Shown: positions 28,700 to 43,013, counted from the first letter of the stretch. The stretch is DNA of 64,000 bases from Eretmocerus hayati (GCA_029851415.1 CM056744.1:68132172-68196171); one strand, 5' to 3'. Translations and numbers: made by a program. Notes: a model not told the origin generated them from the letters alone.

Positions 28700-29329
28700 C
28701 CATCAAAACGTCGTCCCGAGTGGCACTTCCTTGCAGATTGGGTTTCCTCCTGCAGGCTCAAACCTCTGGAGCATCACTGCATGGCTCCTGCATGAGCCTG
28801 GGAGGAATAATTCCAATTCTGCATCCGCAACTACAACATCGGATCAGCAGTGCTTGGCGCATGGAGTGAGTCTTGTGCGCACGCTCGGAGGTCGTCTGCT
28901 TTGCTTACCTGCTGTCTGCTACGCCACCCCGCACGATGAGCGATAACACCTGCTGCGTTTGCAATGGCGTTTTAAGATCAGGTAGCAGAAAATGCGGCAC
29001 CTGTAGAGATTCAGCTCATGTTAAATGTTCAAGGACATCGCGAGGTGCAGTGACATGCGAGCGGTGCCTGCAGGTAAGCGGAACTCCAGGTGTGAAATCA
29101 TCCTCGAGTGCGTCCAAGCAGACGACTTCGACTACCCGCTCGAGCATTCAACCATCCAGAGAGAGAGAGAGAGAGAGAGAGTGAGAGATAGATAGATAGA
29201 TGTCCTTTATTCGTCCGTAGACAAAAAATTTGATTACATATGATTACATATGCCCGTTAAAAATATAATATCGTGTATAGAAAATAATGTATATATATAC
29301 TCATAATAATGATAATAATTTCAGTGGAG

Positions 29330-29407
<78 letters not shown>

Positions 29408-30530
29408 GAGGGGAAAAATGTAAGCTCACGAAGGCGTGTGAGTAGTCAGCTTGCCGCACACACACAGCTAAGATTACGCAAGTCGTCAGTGAAGTCTCCC
29501 CCCGCATCGCTGACCACCACCACCGGCCGCAGCGCAAAGCTCCCCACCAACAGTGGCTCCCTTCCATTCGAGAGCCCACAGCTCATGCTTGCGGGTCATA
29601 GACTGCCAACTGAAGATAGACAGTATGAAATGCTCCACAATCAGCTTGACGAGATAGAAACTCTCGTGAGCTGACACGGCAATGCCTTTATGTCTCCACC
29701 TCCCACCCCAGCAGTAAACTAGGTGGATGACTGTTGGCACGAATGCCATCTCTCGAGCACCTTATTGAGAGGTACAACTCCAGGCTGGAGGAGCTATGCT
29801 CAGATCGTCAGCTTCTTCTGGAGCAAAATTCCATCAAGAAAGGCTAGATTTCCAGTCTGACCGATTTATCAACAGGCAGCCAGAGTAGTCTGCGAAACAA
29901 AAGAATTATTATTGATGAGAATAGTGATGCCGAATCGACACATCAATCTTCTTGTTCCATAATTCCACCCACAATAGACATATCCCTCCAACGACAGGGC
30001 AGGAGGCAAGGGTGGGGACATATCAGTGACGGTCTTGAGCCCTGTAAGCTAATAATTAATGGTACTTTGAAAGAGACCTCTGTGGTCTCGCCGACAGAGA
30101 TACGTAATATCTCTTCCGCAGTGCTCAAGACCATCTTTCCACGTCTGGAGAGAGGAGACATTGTTGATGTTTCTGTCCTGCCACCAGGGCATGTGTCTGG
30201 AAGGATACTGAATAGTTGAATCCGATTCATCTCTCAATCCTCCGGCCGTCGATTCACGCACACCTTCATCATGCGTGGTCTAATTCTCCAGCAGTCGTTT
30301 AGTTAAGGAGGTGGTTTAGGCCCAACGCTCAATCACCCATAATTATTTCACGGCGAATACCATCCAGCCAGATTTGCTTGACCCCAATACCAAAGCTCAT
30401 GTGCCAGATCGTGAGATCTACGTAAACGAAATGCTTCCCTGTGAGAAATACAAAGAATATATACGCTTGAGGCCCGTTGCACGTGGTTTGGGCTTGAAAT
30501 ACGTCTGGCACAGCGGCAGACGTTTCTGAG
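28700..30530 (+). pseudogene. Decayed LINE ORF1 with PHD-like zinc finger
   Basis: From ATG 28936, NTCCVCNGVLRSGSRKCGTC and HVKCSRTS...CERC form a PHD-like finger, as at the N terminus of many Jockey/CR1-type ORF1 proteins. A (GA)n expansion then interrupts it. Further fragments show a coiled-coil-like part near 29750 and an RRM-like part (30416-30530: VNEMLPCEKYKEYIRLRPVA, then GLKYVWHSGRRF). Many stops and shifts. ORF1 proteins package LINE RNA. Confidence 0.6.
29158..29406. repeat. (GA)n microsatellites
   Basis: About 20 bases of GA at 29158-29180, a short GATA run, and an uninterrupted GA tract at about 29331-29401. They create spurious RERERE frames. Confidence 0.97.
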
Positions 30531-32032
30531 TTAGGCGAAAAAATGATGAGTGAGCACATACGTTTAAATCTCTCGCGGATCTGCAGGTCATTCAAACGGA
30601 CTGTCGAAGTGTTTGAAAACGCACAAGTGCGTCCTCAAATAATACCCAGAGATGCACCTCCGCTCCGGAGCAGAGTGGTATTTCGTCAGTTATCTTGTCT
30701 GGGGCATAATCCTCGAACTTTTCCTCGCAAAAGGATGGAGAAAAATTAAGCGATTCTCATTTTCACCTAGTTCACATTTAGTGAACAAACTATCTCGTTT
30801 CTCTCATTGCAACGTGAATATGACTAACCGAACATTATGCCATATCCTTCCAAACCCCCAGAAACTTGCTATGAATCATACATTCAAAAGATTGGGGGCA
30901 GGAATCATCTCAATGTGAAATTGAGTCGTTTCCATGTTACAATTGAAGAGATCGGTTACTGAGCGGAAACGTTGATTACAGCTTTTTTCTCTCCGCATCT
31001 GAGGGAATAAATGATTAGAATAAGGCCTCTGTATCAAAATGTGCATGAGTATTTTGTGTTGATCGAAGTTCCACTCAAACCTTCCATTCTTCTACGTATG
31101 CGGGATAAACCCGGAATGGCAAAGAATGAGCTCTATGAATCCATCTCAATTAATTACGCAACGCAGTAACTTAGCTGATATGAGTAAAGTAGCTCTTACC
31201 AAAATGGCATTCTGAAGTTGGCAGAGAGCACTTTCTTCTGCTTAAGAGATGATGATAAGTCCAATCTCTACCTTCTTAATCCATGAATTCTAAGTCGAGA
31301 GCATGTAGGAGCAACTTGAAATTTTGGTGCATTCTGCACACACACTGTATGAATCCCACTTGCTCCGGCAAGAATGATGAAGGGAGACCGTGCCTCTGCG
31401 AATCTTGTGAATTCAACTGTGACGTGGTGAGTCTCGAGCCTCCCGCCCGTGCCTCTCCCGTCACCTGACGGTGCACCAGGTGCACCGGCAGCCCGTTTCC
31501 GTTAGTTATATTTGCCCATTTCCCCACCAAGTGCGATGTCGCGTAACTATCCACACACTCTCTCTGAATCATCAATTATCTCTCTTACATGGAAGTCACT
31601 CTTCAATCCAATCACTCGTAGGGGTAGTTTCCGCGAGTTCAAATTTTTTCGAAAAAGTTACGAAATTTTCCTTTCAAAATTTTTTCGGATTCTGCATTTT
31701 CGCGAGAGTGTCCTGAAGAATGAGGAGTGACCGAAAGAGAAGATAAGCAGTTGAGGAAAGCAGAATCCAGCCAAGCTGCAAGCAGCCAAGCTGAGCATCA
31801 TACCTGCCCACCCGCCCGCCCGTCAGCAAAAAATCATCGACAAGGGTTATCTCCAAGCCAGCTGCACGTGTGGACGAGTAGTGCAGATAGCCGCATTATA
31901 CATCGTCGTGGCCTGCTGCGGCTCCGTAGCGTAAATACCGAACCATTTTTCTTCCTTATCTCGTTCCAAGGAACGACTCGATCAGAATCGCATTTATACT
32001 CAACCAAGCCTGTTTAAATTATCAAAACCAAA
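30531..32032. other. Noncoding stretch of the spacer
   Basis: No product recognised. It may hold more LINE debris (30540-31260) and the untranslated or LTR part of the gag remnant that follows. Confidence 0.4.
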
Positions 32033-34289
32033 ATGTCCAAAATGCTCGGAACTTTTGGGAAATCAAAAAGCAAAGAAACGGTGAATTCAACTGGCACATC
32101 GCCAAAACCGACTCATAGTCGACCTGAAATGTTCGATGAAAATAGACAAGAGGACCAAGAAATTTTGGACAATTGGGATCAATTTTATTCGAACATAGAT
32201 GAGTCAAATTTTGGATCAAACGGACGAAATGGAGCTTGGGGTATGGATGCGAATTTGACGAATAATGAAAAAGATGGAGATGTATATGTGAATATGAGCC
32301 GGTGCAATAGTCCAAACGGAAATTTGCTGGTCAAGCTTACCAGCAGTGGCGCACAGCCGCTCCGATAATAGAAGAATCGCCGATCCGCGTACATCCGATC
32401 GGGCTAAACCAAATCAGGCCCCCTTCACATGCGGATGTGCAGGTGGCTTTTTACCCAGAAGCATTTTATATGCCAGGCCCGAATAGTCAGCTATTTTCAT
32501 ACAGGCAACAGCAGCCTCGCGAACCCATCATTAGAGTCAATGATACATTTTCTCTTAACCCAGAATTCCAAAATACGCAAAGTGTTCCCACCGTAGAAAA
32601 TAGTGGTATCGCCCCGAGTTCAGGTAATAATAAGGACGCTACGCGGAGTCAGAATAATAGCCCGAGCCCAACCACACCAGTGGTTGCGGTCCAAAGTTCA
32701 TCGATCCATAATCCGACTCCATGGGATTTCCCACAACAACGTCCCATAGCCCCCCAGGTGATAGATTTTCCACCTGAAGTGAACGGTTTTCCAAATAGTT
32801 TCCCGAATCCAATTCCAACAGAATATGTGAAAATTCGTGAGACTGCTGCGCCTACGACGAACCCACTGCCGAGACAGGATGTACCATCTTTCGAGAATTT
32901 CCTTCGAGGGATGAGTTCTTCACAAATGGCTGAGTTATGGAAGAAATCAAATTTGGGTGAAACACAACAGGATCACAATATCAATGCACAAGGAATTCCG
33001 AGTCATTTTATAGAGGTGCCACATACCACACAATATACTAATAGAGTACACCCAAATTTTCACGAGCGAAATGTACCTCAACAGAATAGTAACAAACAGA
33101 ATTTTTCGCAACAAAATGGGTTCCAACAGAATTTCTACCAACGAAACAGTCAGGAAAAGAATTCTTCTCAACCAAATACCTATCAACAGAACCTTCTCCA
33201 TCAAAATGTGGGCAGCCCGCTGAGAGTTCATTTCCAAAATACGCAAACACAACCCAGCCAAAGAGGAACTCATCCACAAGAACAATTATGAGTAACGCAA
33301 AGAGGAACGGATGTCCAACTGTACCTTACTTTGAAAGATGTGGGAAAATCCAATGGAGAGTCAGTGTCACTCTCTGGATTCTGCTCGGCAGTGCGATCGG
33401 CAGAGCTAATGGGTGGAACGGGATTGGCCCGTATAGTTCTGATGAACGTCGCGCGAAAATTGAAAGGCACAGTGAGATCATTATTTGGCTCAACAATTCT
33501 AGAGTTCGACACAGTTGATCAATTTTTGAAAGAATTTATACAACAATTGTCACGTATAGAATCGTTAGACGACATCATGTCTGAGTTAAAAAGTTGTGCC
33601 AATAGAAATACGAAACATTATAACCATACGGGATACGCATTCAGAAAATATTACGGAGATTTAAAAGCTTTGCAAGCTACAAATCACAGTGCACGGGCTC
33701 AGAGGTGGAATCTCGAACGCGAGACGCTGACGAAGCAGTATTAACACGATTTACTACAGGCATAGGCATGGAGCTGGAGAATGCGGTGTGACCCCAAAAG
33801 CCAAGTAGCATTCGCGAGGCGGTAAAATTCACGCAACAGGCGGCGTTGCAACGCGAAAATTCGCAGGTAATCTGCCCGTATTGTAAACTCTCGAACCATG
33901 AGGGAAGTCATTGCTACGAGAAAGAAAACGATAATGAAGAGTGCCAATGTTGCAAATTGCGCGAGCATGACGCGAAAGTCTGCTGGAAATTAGAGGCCGA
34001 TTTTAAAAAGGCCAACGTTTACATAGATCGGCCGAGCACCAAGCGCGATAGAGGGTGTTATCGTGGCAGGAGTAGAGGTGGGGGTCCAAATAGAAATTTC
34101 AACGGTCATAATAGCGGCCCGAAAAATCATCAAAATGATCCCCCACCAAGGGGAAATCAAAATCAAACGCCTGCGGACAATTATGTCGAGACCCAAAACC
34201 GAACCCCACCGCAGGCGCGACAAGCCCAGAGCCCACAGCGCCATGATGATGCCCAAAACGCCCGAAATCCTGCGGAGAATTTGAACTAG
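32033..34289 (+). pseudogene. Broken LTR-retrotransposon gag with two CCHC knuckles
   Basis: Three pieces in different frames or with stops: 32033-32368 (Ser/Asn-rich N terminus), 32437-33291 (Gln/Asn/Pro-rich, NQQNF-type repeats), then 33331-33744 (helical capsid-like: ILEFDTVDQFLKEFIQQLSR). After a further shift comes RFTTGIGMELENAV, a stop, and REAVKFTQQAALQREN, ending in two knuckles, CPYCKLSNHEGSHC and CQCCKLREHDAKVC, plus an Arg/Gly/Pro-rich tail. It differs from both other gags in the window. No pol follows. Confidence 0.7.
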
Positions 34290-34457
34290 AAGCACGCCCA
34301 ACACGTTCCCCAAGCGATGGGCGCATCAATGACGGCGGTGACATGTCATTGATGAATCAGGGAATTCACTGATCTTCATTCGAAGAATCACCGTCTACAG
34401 ATGAGTCAGATTCGATAAAATTGGACGAGAGTGTTAGTGTTTAAATATCCTCTACAT

Positions 34458-35322
34458 TGTGGCGTCCCGCCATTCCGGGGTGACCCAGATCACCCGGAGA
34501 AATTGTAGAATGCTGAGTTGCGATTGAGGGTTGCTTGCCTTTCGAGTAACCTTCATTTGATTGAGCAATCAAAATTATAAAGACAGGTTGATTTAGCGCA
34601 TCGTTGTCACCGTGCGCGTAACTCACAGTAACTCCGAGGTACGCGCACGGCCAGAAGCAGGTTGAATTTCATAATCACAAAGCTATAAAAATGGAGCGTT
34701 AACAGCAGTTAATTGATCAGTCTCTGACATGAACTCAGACGGCCGCAACATTTGACTTTACCCAAGTACGCCGCGTACGACAAAGTAAATTTTAGTAAGT
34801 GGATCAAGTAGTCCGACTGAATCCCGCCGCGCGTCTCCGGCGTCACCCAGAGTGCGTGCAAAGAATCAACTTGTCCATCAGCCTCGAGGATTTCCAGCTC
34901 TGCGAGTCAAGATATCCTGGAGTAGAATTAAGATTCAATATAATTGTGAGTCGAAGAAAAATCTATCATTGTTAACTTTGAATTATCTCATTCAGAATCA
35001 GTATATAAAATCTATTATTCTTACCTTTGGATTATCTCATTTGAAATCAGTATATAAACCTATAATTATTCTCAAATCAACTCTTAAAAAATTAGATTGA
35101 CCTTTTCCCCCATGATCATTATGAATATTTCATTTTCGAAAATCTGAATTATATATGTTTACAACCTTCATAAGGGTATGATATAATATACCTGAGCACC
35201 TACAAAAACAGGTACTCTTGAACAAGGTGAAAAAACAGGCCAGGCCGCCCTTCTATATTCCAAGAATCCACACACTAAATAAATATATGTGTTACCCGGA
35301 CCCATCAGGTACGGTCATAACA
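34458..35322 (+). mobile_element. Putative LTR (TGT...ACA) next to a PBS-like site
   Basis: It ends CGGTCATAACA and is followed after three bases by TGGCATCCCTGGTGGGGA, placed like a tRNA primer-binding site (starts TGG). An AATAAATATATG poly(A)-like motif lies about 40 bases before the end. The start at 34458 (TGTGGCGTCC) is a guess and lies outside the inverted-repeat arm. No second LTR is present to confirm the borders. Confidence 0.45.
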
Positions 35323-35640
35323 TTTTGGCATCCCTGGTGGGGATATTGTTGCACACCTTTTGTCTAGTCCCAAAATCTAGATTTTCGCAGCATTATTTGC
35401 ACCAAATTGACCTTCCATTGAATTAAGGTACTGTGACTCGACAATTCAAAATTCTGCTGACACGCTGAATTTCAGAATTTGCTAAAACCCTCCGTAACGC
35501 ATAACGCATCACTCCGTCATGCATAACGCATCATTCAGTAACGCATCACGCATCACTCACAGCCAAACTACGTACACATAACTCATGACGCACGGCATAT
35601 AAGTATTCGAGTACTGCAACTCTAAACTAAGTACGTCACG

Positions 35641-36901
35641 AAAACGCAAAATCCCCAAACCAACAACGGCCTTTTCTCTTCTGGATTAAATGAATCTTTT
35701 ATTGACATCATAGCCATTGCAGATGCCACAGCGCGAGAATGTTCGCCATTCTCTGTACAAAATGATTTGAATCTCCCATGGATTGACGTATCAACAACAA
35801 TGAAGGACCCCATTTTTTCATATACCCGCGATGCAGTTCAGGAGTGCCTTGTGCCATTTGACGGACACAACATCAACCCTGTAGAGTTCATTGCTCGTGT
35901 TATCGAAGAAAAATGCATCGCTCCATATCAGTACTTCGATGGAGGTTTGATAAGACATATCCTTGATCATCTGTCCGGATCAGCCTTTCATGCTTTTGAA
36001 AATTTCATTTATATCCGTAAACGAAATAACTGAACACGTATTGAAATATTTCATCAGAACAACTGTTTTTGCTGAATCATGTCAACAGATTATTGATGTA
36101 AATTATAACCATTTTGAGATAGCATATATTCAGTTGCATGAAATGCTCAACGATGCATGTCACAATTTTCTCACCGATCCATACCTTTCTGTCGATCCAA
36201 TTTACCACCAGCTTTACAGAAATTCAGACGCGCTCGCAAGACTGAAATATATTCAAAATCTTCCGAACGAACTACAAATCGTAGTCTCATTTCTCATGGA
36301 CTCCCGGACCATCACCCAGAAACCAAACACTTTAAGCGACCTGCATCTCCTCATTCCAAATCCATTTGAATATTCCCGGGATAGAAATGCACTTTTTCAA
36401 TAATTAAGAGAATGTGGCATATCAATTCTTTTCACTTGCGAACGAGTGACAGCCATACTCGTCGCAGAATACATAGATAATAAGAAACGTAAGCCAGAAG
36501 GAATTCAAATCAGTCAAACTTTCCTTGAACCCTCCAAAGAAATTCGCTCCACCCAGCAGCTTAAGGCAGATTATCAACAAACCCAAATCATTCCAGATGA
36601 AAGGTTCTATCACGATGATGATAGACGAGAACCGACTAATCCCCAATGTGATGGTACCCTACCTGAAACTTCCGGAAAACCTCCAGAACTTCCATTGAAT
36701 CCCAGAAATCAGCGCACACCGATCTGTTCTTACGAAAGAATGAGCATTATTCTCGGAAATTTGAAGTGTGTCAAGCACAAACTTAACCGTCCCAATGTCA
36801 CGCCAATGCTGAGAGATCGTGAAAAACCACTCCTCCATACAAGAATGGAATATCTCAATGAAATCTCCACAAAATTCGTGAACTCGATACGAGCAGGCTG
36901 A
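35641..36901 (+). pseudogene. Frameshifted gypsy-type gag, right arm
   Basis: Mirror copy of 26086-27346, about 320 bp downstream of the PBS-like site, which is the expected place for gag. It has the same two frameshifts as the left copy (near 36000 and 36400), so they predate the duplication. One residue differs (VLKYF instead of VLKCF). Confidence 0.6.
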
Positions 36902-36951
36902 ATGTTCATGAGCTTTGTGCACGCACCGAATGCTGTTTAATGCAGTCCGTT

Positions 36952-37497
36952 CCGTAAGGGCGCAGTAGCCGACAGTAGCATGAAGTAGCCTCTATTGAAA
37001 ATCTATCGAAGCTGGCATCAAATGGACGAACTCCGCCGCGTTTCAACATATGAGAAACGGCTCATATCGGCTACTTCGGGGCTTTCTTCATAAATTGGAG
37101 ACAAACGACCAAAAATGTACAAGTGGTTGAAAGTAGCCAATATTAGCCGGCTCTGGATGGCCAGCGCAGGACAGCGATGCTTTCTCGTCCTATATGGGCC
37201 ACTTTTGGCTACTTCCTGCTATCATTCGAATAAAGTTGGTGGCCTCACAGGTCTGCAATACAAGCTCTACAGTAGCTGAGAGTAGCCTATAGCAGCTGTA
37301 AATTAGTATGCAGTACAACGCGGCTCCACAAATTCTACCCTTTCGCATCTCATCGAGGCTACTTATGACTACTCTTATCTCTACTTGCGCCCGGTGATGG
37401 TTCTATTGCAGTAGCGCGCGTTAGCCTCGGCAGTAGCCGTATTAGCTGACATTGGCATCGGCTACTCCCAAGTGAGCGGCCCCGTGCGAGTACGCTA
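36952..37497. repeat. AGTAGCC/GGCTACT-rich stretch, right arm
   Basis: Mirror of 25490-26035. Confidence 0.6.
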
Positions 37498-37772
37498 AGA
37501 GATACCCAAGAAATGAGGGTTGCGGGCCGTGCTGTGGATAGCCAGATTCCTTTGAGTGAACAGCGAATAGAGTACACATTTTGAGGCCCTGGAACCTATC
37601 CAAATCAACTCCGACAAATTGATAATCCTTTGAAGGTTCAGGTGCAGTACGGCTTATGTCAAAAGTTCTGCAGAACCTCTCATATGTACAGAATGTTGGT
37701 GGTGTTGAGGACAGATTCCAAATATTTATAAGGAATGTGATAGCATAATGCATAGATCATGATATAATTTGC

Positions 37773-37994
37773 ATGACGAAAACTCAGCTAGATGAGTCTA
37801 TTAGAGATGAAGAAATTGGAATACAAAATCACAGAGCCTACAGGTTGGACAGAAACTTCAAATGCAGTGGAAATAGAAGGGGTGGTGGTATCCTGGTACA
37901 TGTTAAGCTAGATTTTCCATCTCAAGTAATTGAAACTCACTCGAGCAGTTTTGAATCCACTGTTATCAAAATCTCGCTGCAGCACAATTCATAA
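37773..37994 (+). pseudogene. LINE AP-endonuclease fragment, right arm
   Basis: Mirror of the left-arm copy; the peptide is identical, including the RRGGGILVHV block. Confidence 0.75.
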
Positions 37995-38270
37995 ATCTTA
38001 TCATTGAGCTATGTGCCACCATTAAGCTGCTCGTCGTCAAATGAATTCATATCAGCATTCACTAAAATAAGTGATATGATTGAAAATAGCTCCCACGCTA
38101 ACCCATCAGCTGAGTCAATCATTACACAGTCCGACAAAATTTTTTTTTGTGAACAGAAACTGCGATATATTTTCTAGATGTATTCTGAGCTGCTGAAGAT
38201 GATCCCGTTGGTCGTTTTGCGCCATCAGGTCAGGTTTTTTTTGAATTCGCAAAAAACCTCTTGGAATTGA

Positions 38271-39125
38271 AGGATTCTTGTTCGTAGCCGTGAGACTCTC
38301 TAGACACGGTGTTACTCGGTCAAAAATATAGGTTCTCACCTTTCCGATTCAGAAACAAGTGATCTAAGCTATTTGAGTGACCCGGAATGCAATCTTTGCT
38401 GGAAATGATCGCCGCGGGCATCTTGGAAACCGAGGAAATGTCCTTCATTTCCAAAAATTTTGATATCCCAGTCTATCATCTCGAAATCGGATATCGCGTG
38501 AGATTCTGCGATGCTTTGCCCAGGATTTGGGTTCACCTCTCAGAACCGAAGGAATTTCAGCGTGGAGAAAACACTTCCGCATCCCTGACCTCCATCTTAC
38601 CTCCTAATTTGATCGAAGGGTGCTGGGGAGTATGATGGCAACAAATCTAGATATCAATGACTCTGTTCATCCAAGCAGTTCCATGCCCTCACTGCTGAAA
38701 TATATGACTCTTCATCTTCCGCTGGTTCAGACAAACTTCAAGTGAAGGAAACATAAGATCATGAATCCAGTTCAGTCAGGAGCCACAACCTCCTAGGACT
38801 TTCTTGTAACAGGCAAATCTCAAAACCAAGGAAAAACTCGAGACACACGTCAGGATTCTTGTTCGTGGCCGTGAGGCTCTTGTGATCCAATGTTACTCCT
38901 TCGAAAATATGGGTTTTTCCACCTTCTTGATCCAAAAACAAGTGATCCGAATCATTTGAGTAAAACGGGACGCAACGCTTGACGGGCCTCATCTTCACAG
39001 GCATCTTGGGAACCCATGACGTTCCTTTCATTTCCAAGAAGTTAGAATTCTCAATCTGCCTATTCTATATCGGATATATTGTAAAGTACTGTGATGCTGT
39101 GCTGAGGATTTGGGGTCACCTCTTG
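38271..39125. repeat. Diverged direct duplication, right arm copy
   Basis: Mirror of 23862-24716. A few substitutions separate the arms, for example HDVPF here against HDVSF on the left. Confidence 0.6.
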
Positions 39126-39168
39126 AAACTAAAGGAACAATCCGCCCGAAGACTAAGGGAAGCAAATT

Positions 39169-39578
39169 AACCCGCAGATGCCCGGATTCTCGGACCGAAA
39201 TTCTTTTGGGGGAGAAATCAACCCTAAAACCCAGGGAGGCAAACTAACCCGCAAGTGCCCGGATGCTCCGGTGGGAGATTCTGTTGGCGGGAAAATTCAA
39301 CACGAAAACCCGGGAAGGCGAACTAACCCGCAATTTCCCGGATGCTCGGACCGAAATTCTTCTGGAGGAGGAATCAACCCAAGAACCCAGGAAGGCAAAC
39401 TAACCCGCAAGTGCCCGGATGCTCTGGCAGAAGATTCTGTTGGCTGGAAAATTCACCCCAAAATGCCGGGAAGGCAAACTAAGCCGCAGGTGCCCGGATG
39501 CTCGGACCGAATTTCTTTCAAGGAGAGATCAACCCTGAAACACCGGAAAGCAAAGTAACCCGCAAGTGCCCGGATGCT
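39169..39578. repeat. Five-monomer 77-bp satellite islet, right arm
   Basis: Mirror of 23409-23818, in reverse orientation. Confidence 0.9.
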
Positions 39579-41676
39579 GGAAATTCACAAATACTTTCGG
39601 ATTTAATTCTGGTTGTTCGTTCTCATTAGGACCACTTGAACTCATGGATTTCTGTTCTCAGGATTGCTTTAGAATTCACGAGCCTACGTGCTGGTTCATT
39701 CAAGTATCAGACCTCTATGATGGTTGAACACAGATTACTTTGGCAACGGTTTCCTAGAAAGCTCGGGTCGTAAGCCTCTGGATGATTTAGTTTCGGATCA
39801 CAGGGATATTCTGAGCGAGTAATCCTACAAATAATTGTAGTGCTCAATCCTTTTTACTGATTTCAGTTTTCGGGTTCGCGTAAAATGATTTGCGCAAGAA
39901 ATTCGACGGTTCTGTAGATTCAATATCTTTCCGGATTGCAATTTCTGGACGTTTCTCGTCTTTGCCTCGGATCATCGCTTTATTTCATGATCAACGATGG
40001 GCGGAGTTGGATTAGGTAATATCTTCGGTAGGTTTTGGAATAAATTGAATTCTACAGAATTCTAAAATATCACGGATGGTTCAATGTGACAGATTCAGTT
40101 TGTCTTCAGTACGGAGGTATTGGAAAATTTCAGACTGATCTTGGCCGACCCCAGCGATTGTCTTCCACAGGAGATGATCTGGAGTAATAATTTCTGGTTC
40201 CCTGATCTGTTTGTTCCTCAAAATGATTCATTGTGACTATATATTAATCTTGGTTCAATGAAATCATCGATTTCATGTCGGGGAGAGGATTGGTGAAGAA
40301 AGATCTGAGGAAATAGTCACAAAAGATTAGGATCCTCGCGGTGGGTGGCGTTAGATGATATTTTGTATTCATCAATTCAATTTAGGACAGATAAGTCCAT
40401 AGTTTCATGTAATTCGGGAACTTTCGTCGAGTTTCCACGAATTCTTGACTTTTGAGGTTGGTTATGGTGTCGAATCGGAATCGAGAGTTTCCAATAGTAG
40501 GACGATTTTCGAATTGATCCAAGGTTTTAAAAGTTCACCGGTTTATGTGTTTTTTTCGACTGAATCCAAATTCATAGTTGCGGTGATCATTCGGATCTGT
40601 TCGAACTCACTAATTCTCAATCGGCTTGGTTTTTCGAGAATTTTGGAGCCTTGGTGCTGGTTTTTCCGTGTGGTTTCCTGAATTTTCATTCAATCATAGT
40701 TTCATTTAGTATTCTGGTAACTTATCGGATCGAATGGAAAAAAGAAGGGATGCTCTCTGACAAAAGGCGATTGATTCAAGTTTTGGCCTGAGCGAGATGA
40801 AAAGATGGTGATTCGGAAAATTCTAGTTAAATAAGAAAGTTTTCGTAGTCTGCCATAATTTTCGATGGCAGAGATAGTCAAAATAACAGGAATGCTGTGG
40901 ATTTATTGATGATAATAGAAAATTAACTTTTAATGTTATCAAGATGGATAGAGAACGTGACGGAGGAGCTAGATGAAGATTTTGACCAACTTTAGTTTAA
41001 GGATGCCTTCTTGATCAACATGGAACGGAGGAAAGATTCAACTCTCCTTAGGTGTCTTCTCTCCAATCAGATCAACACCATTCTCAAAGGATAGTTGCCA
41101 ATCTCATCTTTTGCAACTGTGTCCGCGGAGTTGTGGAAAAATGAGACTCCTCAATATTATTCACAGTGCGAGAAGTAATGCGTGAATGATTTCTCCTACA
41201 GTTTTACATTCACGCACTGATGAATCTTCATTCACGCACCGTTCCAAAATATGATGTCAAACCATCTCTCTGAATTTGGCCTTTCTTGGAAACTTCGTAA
41301 GATAATCTTGCTCGGACAGTGGTGCATTGAATTACAACTTCACGCACAGATGCAAAAAATAGTATACGATACACGTGCAAGAAGTTTCCGCACTCGTTTG
41401 GCAACTTGTGCGGAAATTTACCCTCTCGCACTTGTTGCGTAATATACTATTTATTCGTTGAGATCTCTGATATCTGGGTCGAATTGAGAAGTTTCTTGAA
41501 TTCGAGACGATCTTTTTGATAAGGATCAATAATGGAATGAGAATGTGCTATCTTCAGTTCTTCTGCTGATATATGGGTCCTTATATGATTTTCAATGCCA
41601 TCGAGCCATTGCTTGCTGCGCTATGTCTATCTGCTTACGTTGAAAATGGATTGGTTGATCAAGGAAATTTGGTTCG
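39579..41676. other. Unique-looking noncoding segment of the right arm
   Basis: Mirror of 21311-23408; no gene recognised. Confidence 0.5.
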
Positions 41677-43013
41677 CTTCCGAGCACTCGTTGAGTGAAT
41701 TCTTTTAGGGGAGAAATCAACCCTGAAACCCAGGAGGCAACCTAACCCGAAAGTACCCCTATGCTTGGGCCGAAGTTCTTTTGGGGTAGAAATCAACCCT
41801 AGAACCCAGGAAGGCGAACTAACCCGCCAGTGCCCGGATGCTCTGGCAGAAGATTTTATTGGCGGGAAACTTCACCTCCGAAACCCAGGAAGGCAGACTA
41901 ACCCGCAAGTGCCCGGGAGCTCTGGGTTCTGAGATAAATCCCCCCCCCCCAAAAGAATTTCAGTCCAAGCATCCGGGCACGTGCGGGTCAGTTTACCTTC
42001 CTGGGTTCTAAGGTTGATTTCGTCCCCCGGAAGGATTTCGGCCCAAGCATAGGGGCACTTTGGGGTTAGGTTGCCTTCCTGGGTTTTGGGGTTGATTCCT
42101 CCCCAAAGAGGATTTCAGTCCGAGCATCCGGGCATTTGCGGGTTAGTTTGCCTTCCTGGGTTCTGGGGTTGAATCATTTTCCAAAAGAATCTCGGTCCGA
42201 GCATCCGGGCATTAGCGGGTGAGTTTGCTTTCCTGGCTTCTGGAGTTGATCCCTTACCCAAAGGAGTTCCGGTCTGAGCATCCGGGCACTCGCAGGTGTG
42301 TTTGCCTTCCTGCCGCCCATGATTTAGGAATGATTTCTCCCCTAAAAGGATTCCGGTATGAGCACCCGTCACTTGCGGGTCACTTTGCCTCCCTGGGTTC
42401 TAGGGTTGATTTCTCCCCCCAGAGGAATTTTGGTCCCAGCGACCGGGCACTCGCGGGTCAGTTTGCCTTCCTAAGTTTTTGGGTTGATCTCTCCCCCGGA
42501 AGAATTCCGGCCCGAGCAACCTGGCACTTGTGGGTTAGTTTGCCTCCCTGTGATTGAGGGTTGATTCCTCCTCTGGAAGAATTTCTGTCCGAGCGACCGG
42601 GAACTTGCGGGTCAGTTTGCCTTCCCGGGTTTTGGGGTGCATTTTTTCCCCGGAAAAATTTCGGTCCAGGCATCCGGGCACCATCGGAATAGTTCGCCTC
42701 CCTGAGTTTTGGGGTTGATTCTTCGCCAAAGGAATTTTCGTCCGATTACCGGGCACTTGCTTGTTAGCATGCCTTCTCGGGTTTTTGGGGTGAATTTTTT
42801 GGCAAACAGAATCTCCTGCCAGAGCATCCGGGCACTTGCGGGTCAGTTTGACTTCCTGGATTCTGGAGTTGATTTCCCCCCCAATAGGATTTCGGTCCGA
42901 GCCTTCGGGCGCTAGCAGGTGTGTTTGCCTTCCTGTGTTTGAGGGTTGATCTCTCCCCTGAAGGAATTTTGGTCCGAGCATCCGGGCACTTGCGGGTCAG
43001 TTTGCCTTCCCGG

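Noticed and set aside
29301..29579. Ser/Leu-alternating and RERERE frames
   Set aside because: Products of the (GA)n microsatellite.
31276..32017. Several 60-100-codon frames in the spacer
   Set aside because: No family resemblance, both strands open by chance, and the surroundings are decayed LINE and gag DNA.
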